Part shown: one piece after another, positions 52,710-63,584 of the stretch
How positions within the stretch are numbered: position 1 is the stretch's first letter
Layout of the letters: each line of letters opens with the position of its first letter
NCBI RefSeq assembly: GCF_033439725.1
Contig: NW_026944386.1
Coordinates: forward strand, 124,001-188,000
Source: Neurospora tetraspora
Taxonomy: Eukaryota > Ascomycota > Sordariomycetes > Sordariales > Sordariaceae
DNA length: 64,000 nucleotides
Direction: 5' to 3'
Notes under the pieces: model-generated
Database searches by the model: none
Seen by the model: only the letters and a program-made list of their open reading frames with translations
What the model was told of the DNA's origin: nothing
Translations under genes and position numbers: made by a program

Positions 52710-53874
52710 TGGATCGTGAATTCATTCAAGGTGGAAATGAAGCCCAAGAAGCGATGACAAAAGCCCTCGAAGAAGACAAATGGAGTTGTAGGCCGAGGAC
52801 AGAATGCATCGCGGTGGATGGTCCTTGACACTGAAGTCTGAAGAATGTTGTAACAATGATTGTAGTTGGCTGAGAACCACGGCCTCCGAGTCATGACGGT
52901 GTCGAAGCTTGAAGGGATCCGTCCATCTTCGGGGGTGTACTGGCTTACGAAGGACATTTGTTCCTGGGACACAGACGTTAGGCATGCTTCGATGTCAGGT
53001 CATGACTGGACTGTAGACTTACATCTTTCTTGGATGGCCGGAGATTGCTGAAGAGCATAGAGGCTCGGGCGTAAGAGGATCACCAACACGGCGAGGTGAT
53101 TGTGGAAAGGCAAGCAACGGGCGAGAGACCCGAACAAGAACAGCTCCATATGGAGACGAAAAGAGAATTTTGAAAGAAGAGTGTAGAAAGGGGTCTTTGT
53201 GAAGATATGAAGACAAGGCACACACCACACTGACACACACACTGACACAGAGGGAGGATGGAACTGATAGCGAGTGTGATCATGATGGAAAAGGGTAGAT
53301 GTAGGTGCTTTGGTCTCTGGGCACTAGACGGGTATATGGTCAGTCGATGAACGGGCCAAGTCGGTGTGCGGGGACTGCCCCTGGAATGAGAGACGTACCT
53401 TGATGGCGCTGATTGGGACTGTTCCTCATGAAGCAAGCTGTTGCAACAGCAAGCTGAAGTTGCCGTGAAGTGTGGGAGATGTCAAGCTTTCCTGCGTCGA
53501 CACGGAGTTGGGCAGAGAAAGACACTCGAAGAAAGATGAAGCAGTTGAGCAGTTGGAGGAAGTTTGGTCTCTTGGAGGAGGCGTGGTTTGATTGCACTAC
53601 TACCAGTGACTTGAGAGAGAGACAAAAGAAAAAGTGTACAAGAAGTGGAAGACATGTTTGGACGGGAGTCGATGTACCTGTACAGGATCAGAATCAAAAT
53701 CAGAATCAAAATCTGTCACGAAGGGCACCATAAACCCGCACCCGCACGGGGTGACTGCCATGGTCGAGCACCTTCCCGGAATGATGAGGCCATGGAGCTA
53801 AGTACCTTCCGTTCTACTTCCATACCATGACCTAGTAATCACCTGCCCCTGTAACATACCAGGTCCCATACTGA
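52710..53874. other. Intergenic region
   Basis: Between the GIY-YIG relic and PPxY copy B. Contains a TCAGAATCAAAA-type 12-bp repeat at about 53,687-53,716. No gene recognised. Confidence 0.4.
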
Positions 53875-54678
53875 TCAACAGATTCCTCGCAACGCAGCCT
53901 GGGATCGGCCACTGTAGCGGGTGAACCCAGGAGGCGGGAGCAGGTCGCCGCAGTTGTGGTGTCTCGAACCAGTCTCGGCAAGCACACTCTTGAACAAGCG
54001 CCAGCACTCCTGCACCTTCGACACGTCCAGCTCACCAGTGTCGACGCTGTCTCGTATCCTTCCCGTTCCCCAGAGGCCGCCACTGTCGTCGAATACGTGC
54101 GCATGCGTAACGATATTGCCCGACACCTTGTCCACCAGCTCTTGCATCACGTGTCTTTCCTCTTTATACCTGTTGCCCTGCAACAAATCCTTCACTATCT
54201 CGCCTTCCACATCCTCACGTATGGCGTGCACCGCCTCGCTGACCGGCAACGACAGACGCGCCTCGGAAATGTTATACTGTTTGCTGGCGTGTAGTAGAGC
54301 CAGCAGAAATGCGTAGTTGCCGGCTGCGTTGACCATAGCACGGGAAGCGGCTGGCGTGCCCTCCGCTCGATGTTGCGGAAGCTTTTTGTATTGGTACGAA
54401 CCCGTAATGTTAAGAAGCGCGTGTTCTAACAGGATGTAGTACATGAAAAGAACGGATTTGCCTTCTTTGGTGAGAACGAGGTTGGTTCGGTCGCAAGTGG
54501 CCTTCCGGAAAAGGGCGTCGGCAGGCCGCCCGAGAGAAGAAAGGATGATGGTAGCCGTAGCAGTGGCTGCCTCGTACGAGGGCGGTGGTGGCTGTTGAGG
54601 TGGACTCTTTCCAGGCTCGTCCCCGTCACGTTTGGACCCGAGAAGGAGCCGAACCTTATTGACTAACTTCTGGAACAT
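53875..54678 (-). CDS. PPxY-motif orphan protein, copy B
   Basis: A single-exon frame of 267 residues. Like copy A at 47,336 it has a disordered N-terminus with a PPxY motif (PPPPSYEAA at residues about 31-39), then the shared helical blocks GNYAFLLALLHASKQYNI, SEAVHAIREDVEGEIV and, near the C-terminus, TGELDVSKVQECWRLFKSVL. The N-terminal 30 residues are basic (MFQKLVNKVRLLLGSKRDG) and could bind membranes. It lacks the Cys-rich tail of copy A and an insertion before the last block. The two copies lie on the same strand 5.5 kb apart and are well diverged, far below the identity that triggers RIP. Confidence 0.75.
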   Translation of the reverse strand: MFQKLVNKVRLLLGSKRDGDEPGKSPPQQPPPPSYEAATATATIILSSLGRPADALFRKATCDRTNLVLTKEGKSVLFMYYILLEHALLNITGSYQYKKLPQHRAEGTPAASRAMVNAAGNYAFLLALLHASKQYNISEARLSLPVSEAVHAIREDVEGEIVKDLLQGNRYKEERHVMQELVDKVSGNIVTHAHVFDDSGGLWGTGRIRDSVDTGELDVSKVQECWRLFKSVLAETGSRHHNCGDLLPPPGFTRYSGRSQAALRGIC

Positions 54679-55623
54679 AGTGGTGATCCTTGGTTGAAAC
54701 TAAGAGGCAAGACTAGAGAAGTTGGAGGTGGGCTTGACCAGAAGTAAAAGGTAAGACCAGAGAAGTTGGAGGTGAGGATCCTTGACCGGAAGTTATAGAA
54801 AAGATAAGAGTAGAAAAGTTGAAATTAGGGAGAGGAGTGTACTCTTTAAATACCATGATTGTAACATGTACGGACGCATCCTGCAAGTTCAATTTCGATT
54901 GTAGCAAGGACACCGGACCTCCGATAATAGGCACCGCTCGGAGTTAGTTATCTGATGAGAACCTGCAACCCTTCCCACTGTGCAGTTTTTATGCAGTCCT
55001 CCTGCACTGGGCAACTTACATGTACTTACCGTAGTTATCTGTCTCAACTACCGTAGAAACTCGAGAAACGGGCCGTAAGAGATAAACGATGATGCATCTT
55101 GCAGTGCCGAGGTTAATAAAGCAAGGCCATAAGGGAAGCATAGTGTACATGTGTCCCTACCCTACCTCTGGACGAAGAAACAAATGCTTCTAATTAGAGG
55201 AGATATATAAATAAGGTATGCCATATACTGTTAGATGCCCAAGTTCGAGTCAAAAAAGGCATTATCTGTTTCTGAATTAGCATATTTACACCAATGTTAG
55301 GCCTCCGTCATGGCGTCATCGAAGAAAACACATACATTGATTGTAGAAACGCCTTCACAAGTTGACTAAAGGTCTGGAGTTGACAACAAGCGTAACACGC
55401 TTCTCTCAAGAACCCTCTGATATCAGAGCAGTCACTCCTCGATAACACAACAGCAGCACCATCAAATAGAGAAAGATCAAGTACTTGTTGAAACATGAGT
55501 GATGGGAGAAGAGTATACACGCCTGCCAACGACCAAAAAAGACACACAAACACTAAGGTATCAAATAACAACGCTCATCCCTCACCACTTACCTCTTAAC
55601 CTCCCCGACCTCCCGCTTAGTTC
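54679..55623. other. Upstream region of copy B
   Basis: Holds the 44-bp repeat at 54,710-54,810 and, further right, the 3'-flanking region of YME2. Nothing else recognised. Confidence 0.4.
54710..54810. repeat. Imperfect 44-48-bp tandem repeat
   Basis: Units beginning AGACTAGAGAAGTTGG (54710) and AGACCAGAGAAGTTGG (54754), each continuing through CTTGACC-GAAGT, with a third degraded start near 54,802. Located in the likely 5' region of PPxY copy B. Confidence 0.7.
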
Positions 55624-58505
55624 CTAAGCCTTGACCAACCGTCCCTTCACAACCCCCATCTCCTCCTCCAACCCCTTCAACTTCGCCTGCCCCCCCTTCA
55701 TCTTCTCCAGCAGGTACTCCACCCGCTCACTCACATCGCCCGGCCGCCTCGCCATCAAGCCCTGCAGCATCACCAGCTCCTGCTCGACCTTTTCGATTTT
55801 TTGGGTTTCAATCTTGGCCAGCTCGGTTAAGACGAGCAGGTCCATGCGCGCTTTGACCTTCTCGTCGCTGGCCAGCTTCTGGAAGGCTGCCTGGTAGACT
55901 GGTTTTCCGGCCTTGATCTCCGAAGGCATGCCGTTTTGTGATTTGACAGTGATCAGTTCGGCGTTGGCTAGCGCCTCGAGGGCTGTTTCGGGCGACGACG
56001 CGAAGGTGTTGGACAAAAGCACGGAGTTGTAGGGGATCGAAGAGGAGGGGGAGGCGGCGAGTTGCGAGATTAGGTACCAGGCTTGTTCGGTCGTGTACTT
56101 TTTGTCGGAAGAGGGGGACTTGGAAAGCAGGAACATGCGCAGGATCTCGGAGGCGGTCGAGTCGATGATTTCTTGCACGGCCTTTTGGGGGGATTGCCCG
56201 ATTTTGAGACGGCGGGCGAGGACTTGGAGGTCGGTGAGACGGCCGCCGAGGGCGGTGATGCAGGTGTCTAGTTCGTGGAGGAGGGCTGGGTCGATGGGGG
56301 CGGGTGTGTTGGAGTCCTTCTTTTCGTTTTTGTTGTCATTATCCTGGCCGTCCGGTTCCGAATCCTGCTGCTGCCCGTCATGCGCAAACTTGGTGTCTGT
56401 CTGCAGCTGGGAAATGACAAATTTCTTGGCTACGTTGGGAGACAGATCGCCGAGGGTGACGGAGCGGAAGACGCGGTCGGGGAGGGATCGTTGAAGAGGT
56501 TTGGAGTAGGAAGCGTCGTCTGTCAGGAAAATGACATGGGCAATGTTGGATTGTACCAGCGCCGCTGCCCAGTCGGCGATGCGGTCGTAGATGACACCCT
56601 TCTCCTCGCTCTTGTGGAGGAAGTGGTCAATGACAATCACTGGCCGCCGTTCTGGGTGGGCTTCTAGGTAGGCATCCTCCGAGAGATCCGCGTCTTTGTC
56701 CTCCTTCTTGCGCTCTGACAAGCCGACTTGCTTAAGCGCCGACGCGGTCGTCTGCAAGATCTTGACGACTTGCGACTCGAGATTCTCGGAGAAGTTGGCT
56801 TTGACTCCGGTGGTACTCTGCACGGCGAGGTCGACCAGGCTGCTGATGTTGTTGGACCAAGAGAACACAGGGCGGTAGCCGACTTCGAAGGCGAGACGAC
56901 GGATGGTGCCCGCTTCGCCGCGCGCTTCCACGACCGGCTTGCAATCGATGAGCAACACATCGCTGCGTTCCTTGAGCACCTGGTCGAGGATGAGTTCCTT
57001 CTTGCCGGAGCCGCGCGGGCCATGGACGACGGTGAAGGTATCGACAGACTCGAGAAGGCCGGTTTGGATGGAGTCGATCAGGTCTTTGCGGTGGGTGAAG
57101 AGGGCGTTGAGACCGGCATCTTCGGTCTTGCGCCTACGGAAGGCGAGGATGTCGGAGGTTTGGGACTTGAACCACTTGTAGAGGCGGGAGTTTGTGAATT
57201 CAAAGTATTTCTGGACGTGTGCCTATGGAACTAAGTGTTAGCAGTTGTCAACACCAGCTGAGATGCGATCCCATTGAAAAGTACAACATCTCGATCGCAG
57301 GTTCAACAAGGTCCGCTGGCTCAATGGCAGAGCGTCTGACTACGAATCAGGAGGTTCCAGGTTCGACCCCTGGGTGGATCGAGTTGTTTATCTTTTTGGT
57401 GGTGGATACTTGGTGATCAGGGATATGACTTCTTTCATTTTGCACATACCTTGACAAAGAACTCCCGAATGGGATCAAACACGGCAACAGTGAAGGCCGC
57501 TATCAAGGCGGCGACGAGCGGGATCACGATCCTAGGGTGGCTCGTGAACCAAGCCCAGATGTGATGGGCCTTGACTCGTTGCTCGTACGAAAGCCGTAAT
57601 TTTGTAGCATTCTTGCTTCCCTGTTCGCGCAAGACGAATCCATGCATGCAATTCCTTGCCATGATGGCATCTCGGACCAAGACGAAGTCGACGTAGGCAA
57701 AGCGGGGCAAGACTTTGGAGTCTGTCGGTTGGGACGTGATTTCACTGATCTTGCCGTATTTGCGGAAGATGCTGTAGAGTGTTTCTTGCGACAGTTCGGC
57801 CGGAGATTCGTCGTCCTTGGCGGCCACGAACTCGACTCGTATACGGCTGCGAGGAAGTCTGTACAGGTCTTCTAGCCAGGGAACGCCCTCGACGAGGCCG
57901 GTCTTAACCCTGCCGAAGGGGTTGAACCATGGTTTGATGGGGTTGTCGTGAAGAAGTTTGGACAATTTGCTTTCCACTTCGGCAGCTGACATGTCACTTG
58001 GGTAAGTGAACTTGACGAATGCGCCGCCGTCCTTGAGGCGAGGGATGATCTCGGTGACCTTGATGGGGACTTGGTCGTGGGCGTTGATGGCTCGTTTGAC
58101 TAGTCTGATGGGGTCGATGAAGCTGTAGGAGGATTGTTCGAAGCGTTGGAGGAGGTCCTCGCTCGTCCATGGTCGCCATATAAGGATGGAGCTGAGTTTG
58201 AGGGGAAAGAGGTCTGTTCGTGTTAGTCTTGAGTGAGTGAGAAGTTGAGATGTGGTGGACTTACTATTGAAGAATAAGAGAGACTCATGAGGGGCAGTAT
58301 CGATATGACCACTTTCTTTGTGAGAACCGGTGGAAGCCGTCGAGGATGAGGTGCTCTCCCACGCGCGGGTAGTTCTCCTGTATGAGACTGGGAGCCCTTG
58401 GCCAAGTGAACGTTGGAGTAGGAGGGCAGTAGAGTGAGTGGTGAAGCTAGGAACTCGGTGGCCAGGCCTCGTCGCCTGCCGTGAGAGAATGTGTGCTGAT
58501 ATCAT
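55624..58505 (-). CDS. YME2: YME2 / RNA12: mitochondrial escape protein 2
   Basis: Three exons: 58505-58265, 58213-57450 and 57222-55624; 867 residues after splicing. Start chosen at MISAHILSRQ because it opens a typical Arg/Ser-rich mitochondrial presequence; an earlier in-frame ATG lacks that character. Yeast Yme2 is an inner-membrane protein that affects mitochondrial nucleoid structure and mtDNA escape. Domains: an RRM-like region (about residues 150-290, with FAYVDFVLVRDAIMARN); a membrane span at about 305-325 (IVIPLVAALIAAFTVAVF); then the RNA12 ATPase-like domain with Walker A GPRGSGKK at about residue 400 and a Walker-B-like strand VIVIDHF. A C-terminal coiled coil ends the protein. 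Intron 1 is 51 bp; intron 2 is 227 bp, unusually long because it carries a tRNA gene on the other strand. Confidence 0.94.
57310..57381 (+). tRNA. tRNA-Arg (anticodon ACG)
   Basis: A 72-nt gene that folds completely: acceptor stem GGTCCGC/GTGGATC (two G-U pairs) with discriminator G; D stem GCTC/GAGC; anticodon stem TCTGA/TCAGG with loop CTACGAA, so anticodon ACG (read ICG); 5-nt variable loop; T stem CCAGG/CCTGG with loop TTCGACC. Internal A box (TGGCTCAATGG) and B box (GGTTCGACCCC) are good, and a TTTTT terminator follows. No tRNA intron. It lies in intron 2 of YME2 on the opposite strand. ACG is the main Arg-CGN decoding tRNA in fungi. Confidence 0.95.
57393..57397 (+). terminator. RNA polymerase III terminator
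   Basis: TTTTT about 12 bp after the tRNA 3' end. Confidence 0.75.
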
Positions 58506-58715
58506 TGCAGCTTCATTATGTTGAAAGAGTGTGGTACTTTTTGACACAACATGGCGACAGCAGGGTACCTTAGGAGTAAACAGACACGTTCCAGGCTTTG
58601 AGCTGCTCAACTGATCCCTGGAAACGGCCCCCCATCCAGGTACCTTCCTTCCTTGAGAGCTGACCATTGAGGTGCGACGTCATCGGGAGGGGCATCGCCA
58701 AGCCCGTTATCGTTA

Positions 58716-58740
58716 GGGCGTGTTTGTTTCGCCTGAAATG
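58716..58740 (+). repeat. Left terminal inverted repeat of element 2
   Basis: GGGCGTGTTTGTTTCG then CCTGAAATG; 24 of 25 positions match the inverted right end. Preceded by TTA. Confidence 0.88.
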
Positions 58741-61700
58741 GCCTTCTGAAGTGGGTTTTCTGAAGTGGCTTTCAGAGAAACAGCACAGACCCTCCTAAAC
58801 CGGATTTTGGCGGTAAATGCCGAAATTTTGAGCTCCACCCTATTTCTATTCAGAGCGGACTTTCTATGTCCAATTTGGCGTACCAGAATCAGAAAAATCT
58901 AGATTTCATATTTATAAGTCCATAAATTGATATGACAATAGACTATATACCTCTTTAACACCTTTTTTTACACCCTTATTTATTATACTTAAAATAGTTA
59001 GTAATACCGGCTAGTACCTTCCTCTTCCTTCTATAATACCACTATTTATATAATTTAATTAAATTATTAGTTAGACTACTAGCTATATAATAATTAATTA
59101 AATAGCTAGTTAGATAGCTAACTAGACTATTAATTAGATTGCTAACCAACCGATTACGATTAGTAAAGGTAAAAAGAAGAAGTTAGAGTAATAGAACGAT
59201 AATTAAAAAGTTATTATATTTATTATATTGAAGAGTATAGTCGATAACGGTCTAATTAATTAAGGTGGTTATAAGGAGGTAGTATATAATTCGATTATTA
59301 AAGTTCTTTATAATAAATATAGCGTTAAATTTAATAATATATAAGTATATAATAAAGTAGATTATTTCAAACGTAAATAACGTTTATATTAAGCCTTCGC
59401 TAGTACGGTAAGATAATCTAGTTTCAGGTACGAAAATAGCGTATATATTATAAACGATTCTATTTAGGATGCTTTTCTTAAAATTAGTGCTTATTCCTAT
59501 ATTATACCTAATTTAATTAATAATTTATTTAATTATATTTATAGAATTATAAGGATTGTATATAGTTCTATAGTAAGGAGTTACTTTATAAAGAATTAAT
59601 AGAAGAGGCTTTCATTAACGATTATGGTATTAATAAGAGTAAAGCGTTAATATTAAGTACTTTATTTAATTATAAAAAATATGTTGCTATAGTTACACTA
59701 TACAAATTTTTTAACGAGAACGTAGCGGGGGAATTTATAGTATCCGTTTATATATATAACAGTAAGAAAAGGGTTATCTTTAATTTTAATTCTAAAAGAA
59801 ACAAGAAGAAGAGTAACAGTGAGGCTATTATTAAGAGTTTTAAATATTTAATTAATATTTTAATTATTAGGGGTAGGGAGGACCCCGTTCTTATCGAATT
59901 ACATTTATAGCTTACGAAGGCAGTTAAAATATTCGAAAAGGATTAGGAATATAAAGTTTATCCGATTATTAACGTTTATACCCTATGCGAATAGAAGGAT
60001 TTTAAGGCGAACGTATATTATTTTATAATTATTTCGAAGAATATAAAGTAAATATACTTTAACATATTAAAAGAGAAGTTGGGTATTTAAAATAAAGAGG
60101 AGGAGGAGGAGAAGGAAGATTTACCCATATTATAATTATAAGAAGAAAAGGATTCTTTTAATACTAATTTAGTTAATTTAGCTTTGTACTTAATTGCCTT
60201 ATAATTAGACGATCTAGATTTATAAATATACTATATTATAATATACTATAATAGTTTATTCCTATATATAGGGTTCCTATAGACGGAAGGGAGCGGGAAG
60301 TAGGACCTACCCCGGATTTAATTTTTATTGGTTTTTTTTATCTTTCTTATATATTAAAATACGAATACAGAAAAAAAATCTAATGTATATAAAAGAGGTA
60401 GCGCTATAATTGCTAAATTAAGCTGAATCGATGCATTTATTTTATATTAATTTTGAAGTATTTTTACTAATAATATAAATAATTTTGTAAATGCCTTCAG
60501 TAGAGGGTACGGGTTGCTAAGAGTATATAGATAGCGTTAGATAGTGCTAATATTGATTAATATATGAAATATATCGTTATATTTTAAATTTAAACTTTTT
60601 AAACTTTGTATTTTGTATTTGCATTCGAAGTATTAGTCTTTTAAGAAGGCTATATTCTAAAGTATAATCAAGCGGTTTAAATTTATAATTCGATAAATAT
60701 AATTCTATTCGATTTAAATAATTTAAAGGGTAGTTTAGGTAATTAACGCTAGAGGTATATTTTTACTCCTTTTTATTAATTATCCCTCTCTCCCCTTTTA
60801 CTTTATACCTCCCCCTTTTTTGTAAATTCCTTATAATAATTTTTCTATATTTCTTTTATAATACGGTCGTAACAAAAATTCATTTGATTATTTATCCCTC
60901 CAATCCTTTCTTAATTTATTATTGCTATTAAAGGTAAAAAGTTTACTGTTTCCTTTACGATTTTATGGGCCGCGGGGTTTATAATATTATATATTATCTT
61001 TTCTACTTTAAGGTTATACTTTTACTAGTCTAAGATTAAATTTAATAATATATTAATTATATATATTATTTTTATTTACGTGGCGGGGTCGAAAGCTAGT
61101 AATATATAATAAATTTTAAATGTACTCTTTAATTAACCGAACGTTTTTTTTAATAATAATCCGAATTTTAAGAGTAACGAAGATTATATAACTCTTAATG
61201 AATTATTAGTTTTAAATTAGTATGCTCTATCTCTTTAAGTAGTAATATACGTTATAGTATGGTATAAGGAGTTTAGAACTATTGCTATAGCCTACGTTAG
61301 CTAAGTAGACCTATCCCTTAGGGATATTAAAGCTGTTGGCGTATATATAATTTAATCCACTTATATTATTAGCCGACCCCTCCTAATTAGGTTATATATA
61401 TACGATCTTATTAGAGAAATTACAAATTAATAAAACGTTTATAGAAATACCCCCCTTACGGTTGTACTAAAATTTTTATTCTTTATATAGTACCTTTATA
61501 TCGAAGTACGAATTATCGAAAATTCTTAGTATTTTACGAAAGTATAGGAAGAATTTAGGATTGGATTTAATTTCGTATAGGGTAACTAAGGGAGGGAGTT
61601 TAACCTTCCTTTATATTAATATAAAGTAGGTATTAAAAACCTTATAAAATATCCTAGTATTGAAGTTTGAAGTAAGTATTCTATACGATAATTATTAGTA

Positions 61701-62376
61701 AAGATTATTAATTAGTATATTGTTTTTAAATTAAAACCGAAGGTATATATAATTATACGAAAAGTTAAGCCTTATATTACAATAAAAAGAAAGATTAATA
61801 CCTTTTTATATATCGTCGTCCTTTTTAAGCCGAATAAAGTAGTATAATTATTAAATTACGTTACTAACCCGTAGAAGGTACGTAGCGTTATCTTTAATAA
61901 CAATTGGAAGTAGCCTGGATATTTATAGAGGAGTTCGTATATTATTAACTAATTATTTCTAGTAGTGTTTATAGGGATATAGTGGGCCTATAGTATTAAG
62001 TTAGTATAAATAAATATTATAATTACTTATATTATACGTATACGACGGCGATATAATATTTAATAGTATTATATTAAAGTATTAGTAGGTATAGCGATAG
62101 ATTTTGTTGATTTCTATTGACGTTGAGGGTAGTTATATAGTAGTTAAAAGTATGAAAAATGTGCTCTTAGAAGGCTATTTAGTAGTTTTTTCGATTTTGA
62201 GCAGTTTAGAATCAGTCAATCTGAATTTCAATTGATGCACGCGATTTTATTAGCCGTTTTAATAATGTAGGGAAAGAAATTTCAGAGTCCTTTTTTGGTG
62301 GGGATTCCAGTACTAAAAATTTCAGCGCGTTTCCAAACAGCACTCTGAAAAAACGGCTCTGAACGGTTTAGAGCCA

Positions 62377-62401
62377 CATTTCAGGGGAAACAAACACGCC
62401 C
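62377..62401 (-). repeat. Right terminal inverted repeat of element 2
   Basis: Read inward from 62401: GGGCGTGTTTGTTTCC then CCTGAAATG. Followed by TTA at 62402-62404. Confidence 0.88.
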
Positions 62402-62404
62402 TTA

Positions 62405-62756
62405 TTTTACGGGAGCCGTTGCCTGCCGCAGCTCCCGACATTTTCCTCCGCTGGCAGTCTGATTGGCCGGAATTGTTCATCTTTCTCGCTGCAAGCTCGA
62501 CACGCCGCCGAACATCAACGAGCTTCCCCCACGAAAGACTGGTAACACAACAGCCAAAATCACGAGACTTGCCGTCCTGTCAACATCATCAGCTACCGCA
62601 TTGAGGCTTCGCTACCCCTCATTTTGCTCAACTCGAATATTGACGACTCCTCGCTACCCACTCATTGAGTCTTCAAACTCGAGTCTTCAACCGTTTTCGA
62701 ACCGCAACCCGATCGAACTCTACAAACTTCACCTTCGAAAGAGAAAGAAAGACACA
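62405..62756 (+). promoter_or_regulatory. Remaining upstream region of EMI1
   Basis: 352 bp between element 2 and the EMI1 start. Contains an inverted CCAAT box (ATTGG at 62462-62466) and a C/A-rich, likely 5'-UTR stretch. Any promoter parts further upstream were separated from the gene by the transposon insertion. Confidence 0.45.
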
Positions 62757-63584
62757 ATGGGCTGGTTCTGGTCCTCCCCCTCCTCCTCGGCAGCCTCTTC
62801 AGGCGACAAGCCCACCGAGACCTCGACTCTCCCTGCCACCACCACACAACCAGCTACTTCCCCAGCGCAACAACGAACACCACCAACACCGTCTCCGTCC
62901 CCCGCCGGCGCCTCCTCCGGCGACGCCGAGATCCAAAAGTTCCTCGAAATGCTCCAAGGCGACGACGCCACCAAGAAGTCCTCCCAACCCCAACAACCAA
63001 CACCATCCCCAACCTCTTCCGAACCAGCAGCAGCAGCGGCTTCCCCCTCCGTCCTCGCAAAGTACAAAGCGTACATCCCCTTCTCCTCGCTCCTCATCAA
63101 AGACGACCCGGCGGCCCCGGAGCCCGAAGCAGCGCCCAAAAAGACGCTGCGCTCCCCGACCTCCCTCGCCATGTCCGAGCACACCCTGCCCTCCACGCTC
63201 TCCTGCCGGGACGCCTTCGACTACGCCTGGCACTGCCAAACTCCAGGTGCGCAGTTCAACGCCGTGTACCGGTACGGCACCATGAAGAACTGCAGCGAGC
63301 TGTGGGACGATTTCTGGTTTTGCATGCGCACGAAATCGTTCAGTCCGGAGATGAAGGCCGAGGCCGTCAAGGAGTATTATAGGAAGAAGGAGGAGGCCAA
63401 GTATGGAGGCGGACGGCCCAGTAGTGAGGATGTGTGGGAGAGTAGGGAGAGGAGGGTCGAGTGGGATAGCGAGTTTAGGCAGTCGTGGGAGGGCCCGGGA
63501 CAGGTTAGTGATGAGGAGTTTAAGAGGATGGAGGTGGAGAGGAGGAGGCAGATACGGGAGCAACTTGGGTTGGATGAAAAGTGA
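62757..63584 (+). CDS. EMI1: EMI1-like twin-CX9C protein (DUF3128)
   Basis: Start taken at MGWFWSSPS (62757), preceded by ACACA; the open frame extends further upstream but without family-like sequence. 275 residues. The first 110 residues are Ser/Pro/Thr-rich and disordered. A conserved C-terminal domain has SVLAKYKAYIPFSSLL and then two CX9C pairs: CRDAFDYAWHC and CSELWDDFWFC, with cysteines at about residues 150, 160, 179 and 189. Twin CX9C pairs form two disulfides in a helical hairpin and are typical of proteins imported by Mia40 into the mitochondrial intermembrane space. Yeast EMI1 is needed for IME1 induction and sporulation and for mitochondrial function. A charged helix (KEYYRKKEEAKYGG) and a Glu/Arg-rich end follow. 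It is divergent from YME2, with element 2 between them. Confidence 0.9.
   Translation: MGWFWSSPSSSAASSGDKPTETSTLPATTTQPATSPAQQRTPPTPSPSPAGASSGDAEIQKFLEMLQGDDATKKSSQPQQPTPSPTSSEPAAAAASPSVLAKYKAYIPFSSLLIKDDPAAPEPEAAPKKTLRSPTSLAMSEHTLPSTLSCRDAFDYAWHCQTPGAQFNAVYRYGTMKNCSELWDDFWFCMRTKSFSPEMKAEAVKEYYRKKEEAKYGGGRPSSEDVWESRERRVEWDSEFRQSWEGPGQVSDEEFKRMEVERRRQIREQLGLDEK

Larger units (their letters stand above)
57223..57449 (-). other. YME2 intron 2 (host of nested tRNA gene)
   Basis: GTATGT donor at 57449, TGCTAAC branch and ATAG acceptor ending at 57223, phase 0. At 227 bp it is about four times longer than the other introns in the window; the difference is roughly the tRNA gene with its flanks. Confidence 0.85.
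58716..62401. mobile_element. PIF/Harbinger-superfamily DNA transposon, RIP-eroded (element 2)
   Basis: A 3,686-bp TA-rich block with inverted ends GGGCGTGTTTGTTTC (left) and the same 15 bases read inward from the right, the match continuing with CCTGAAATG after one mismatch. It is flanked by TTA at 58713-58715 and 62402-62404. On the minus strand, about 61,100-61,380, transposase motifs survive in damaged form: YLANVGYSN (for YLADAGYP), LIPYYNVYYYL, and an ELFNLRHS-like segment. On the plus strand, about 59,220-59,510, a Myb/SANT-like frame remains (VVDNGLINQGGYKEVVYNSI, then KVLYNKYSVKFNNI, then SFRYENSVYIINDS). This two-gene layout is that of PIF/Harbinger elements. Frames are interrupted many times by TAA/TAG, consistent with RIP. 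About 60-130 bp at each edge keep normal composition. The sequence differs from element 1, so they belong to separate families. Confidence 0.88.
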
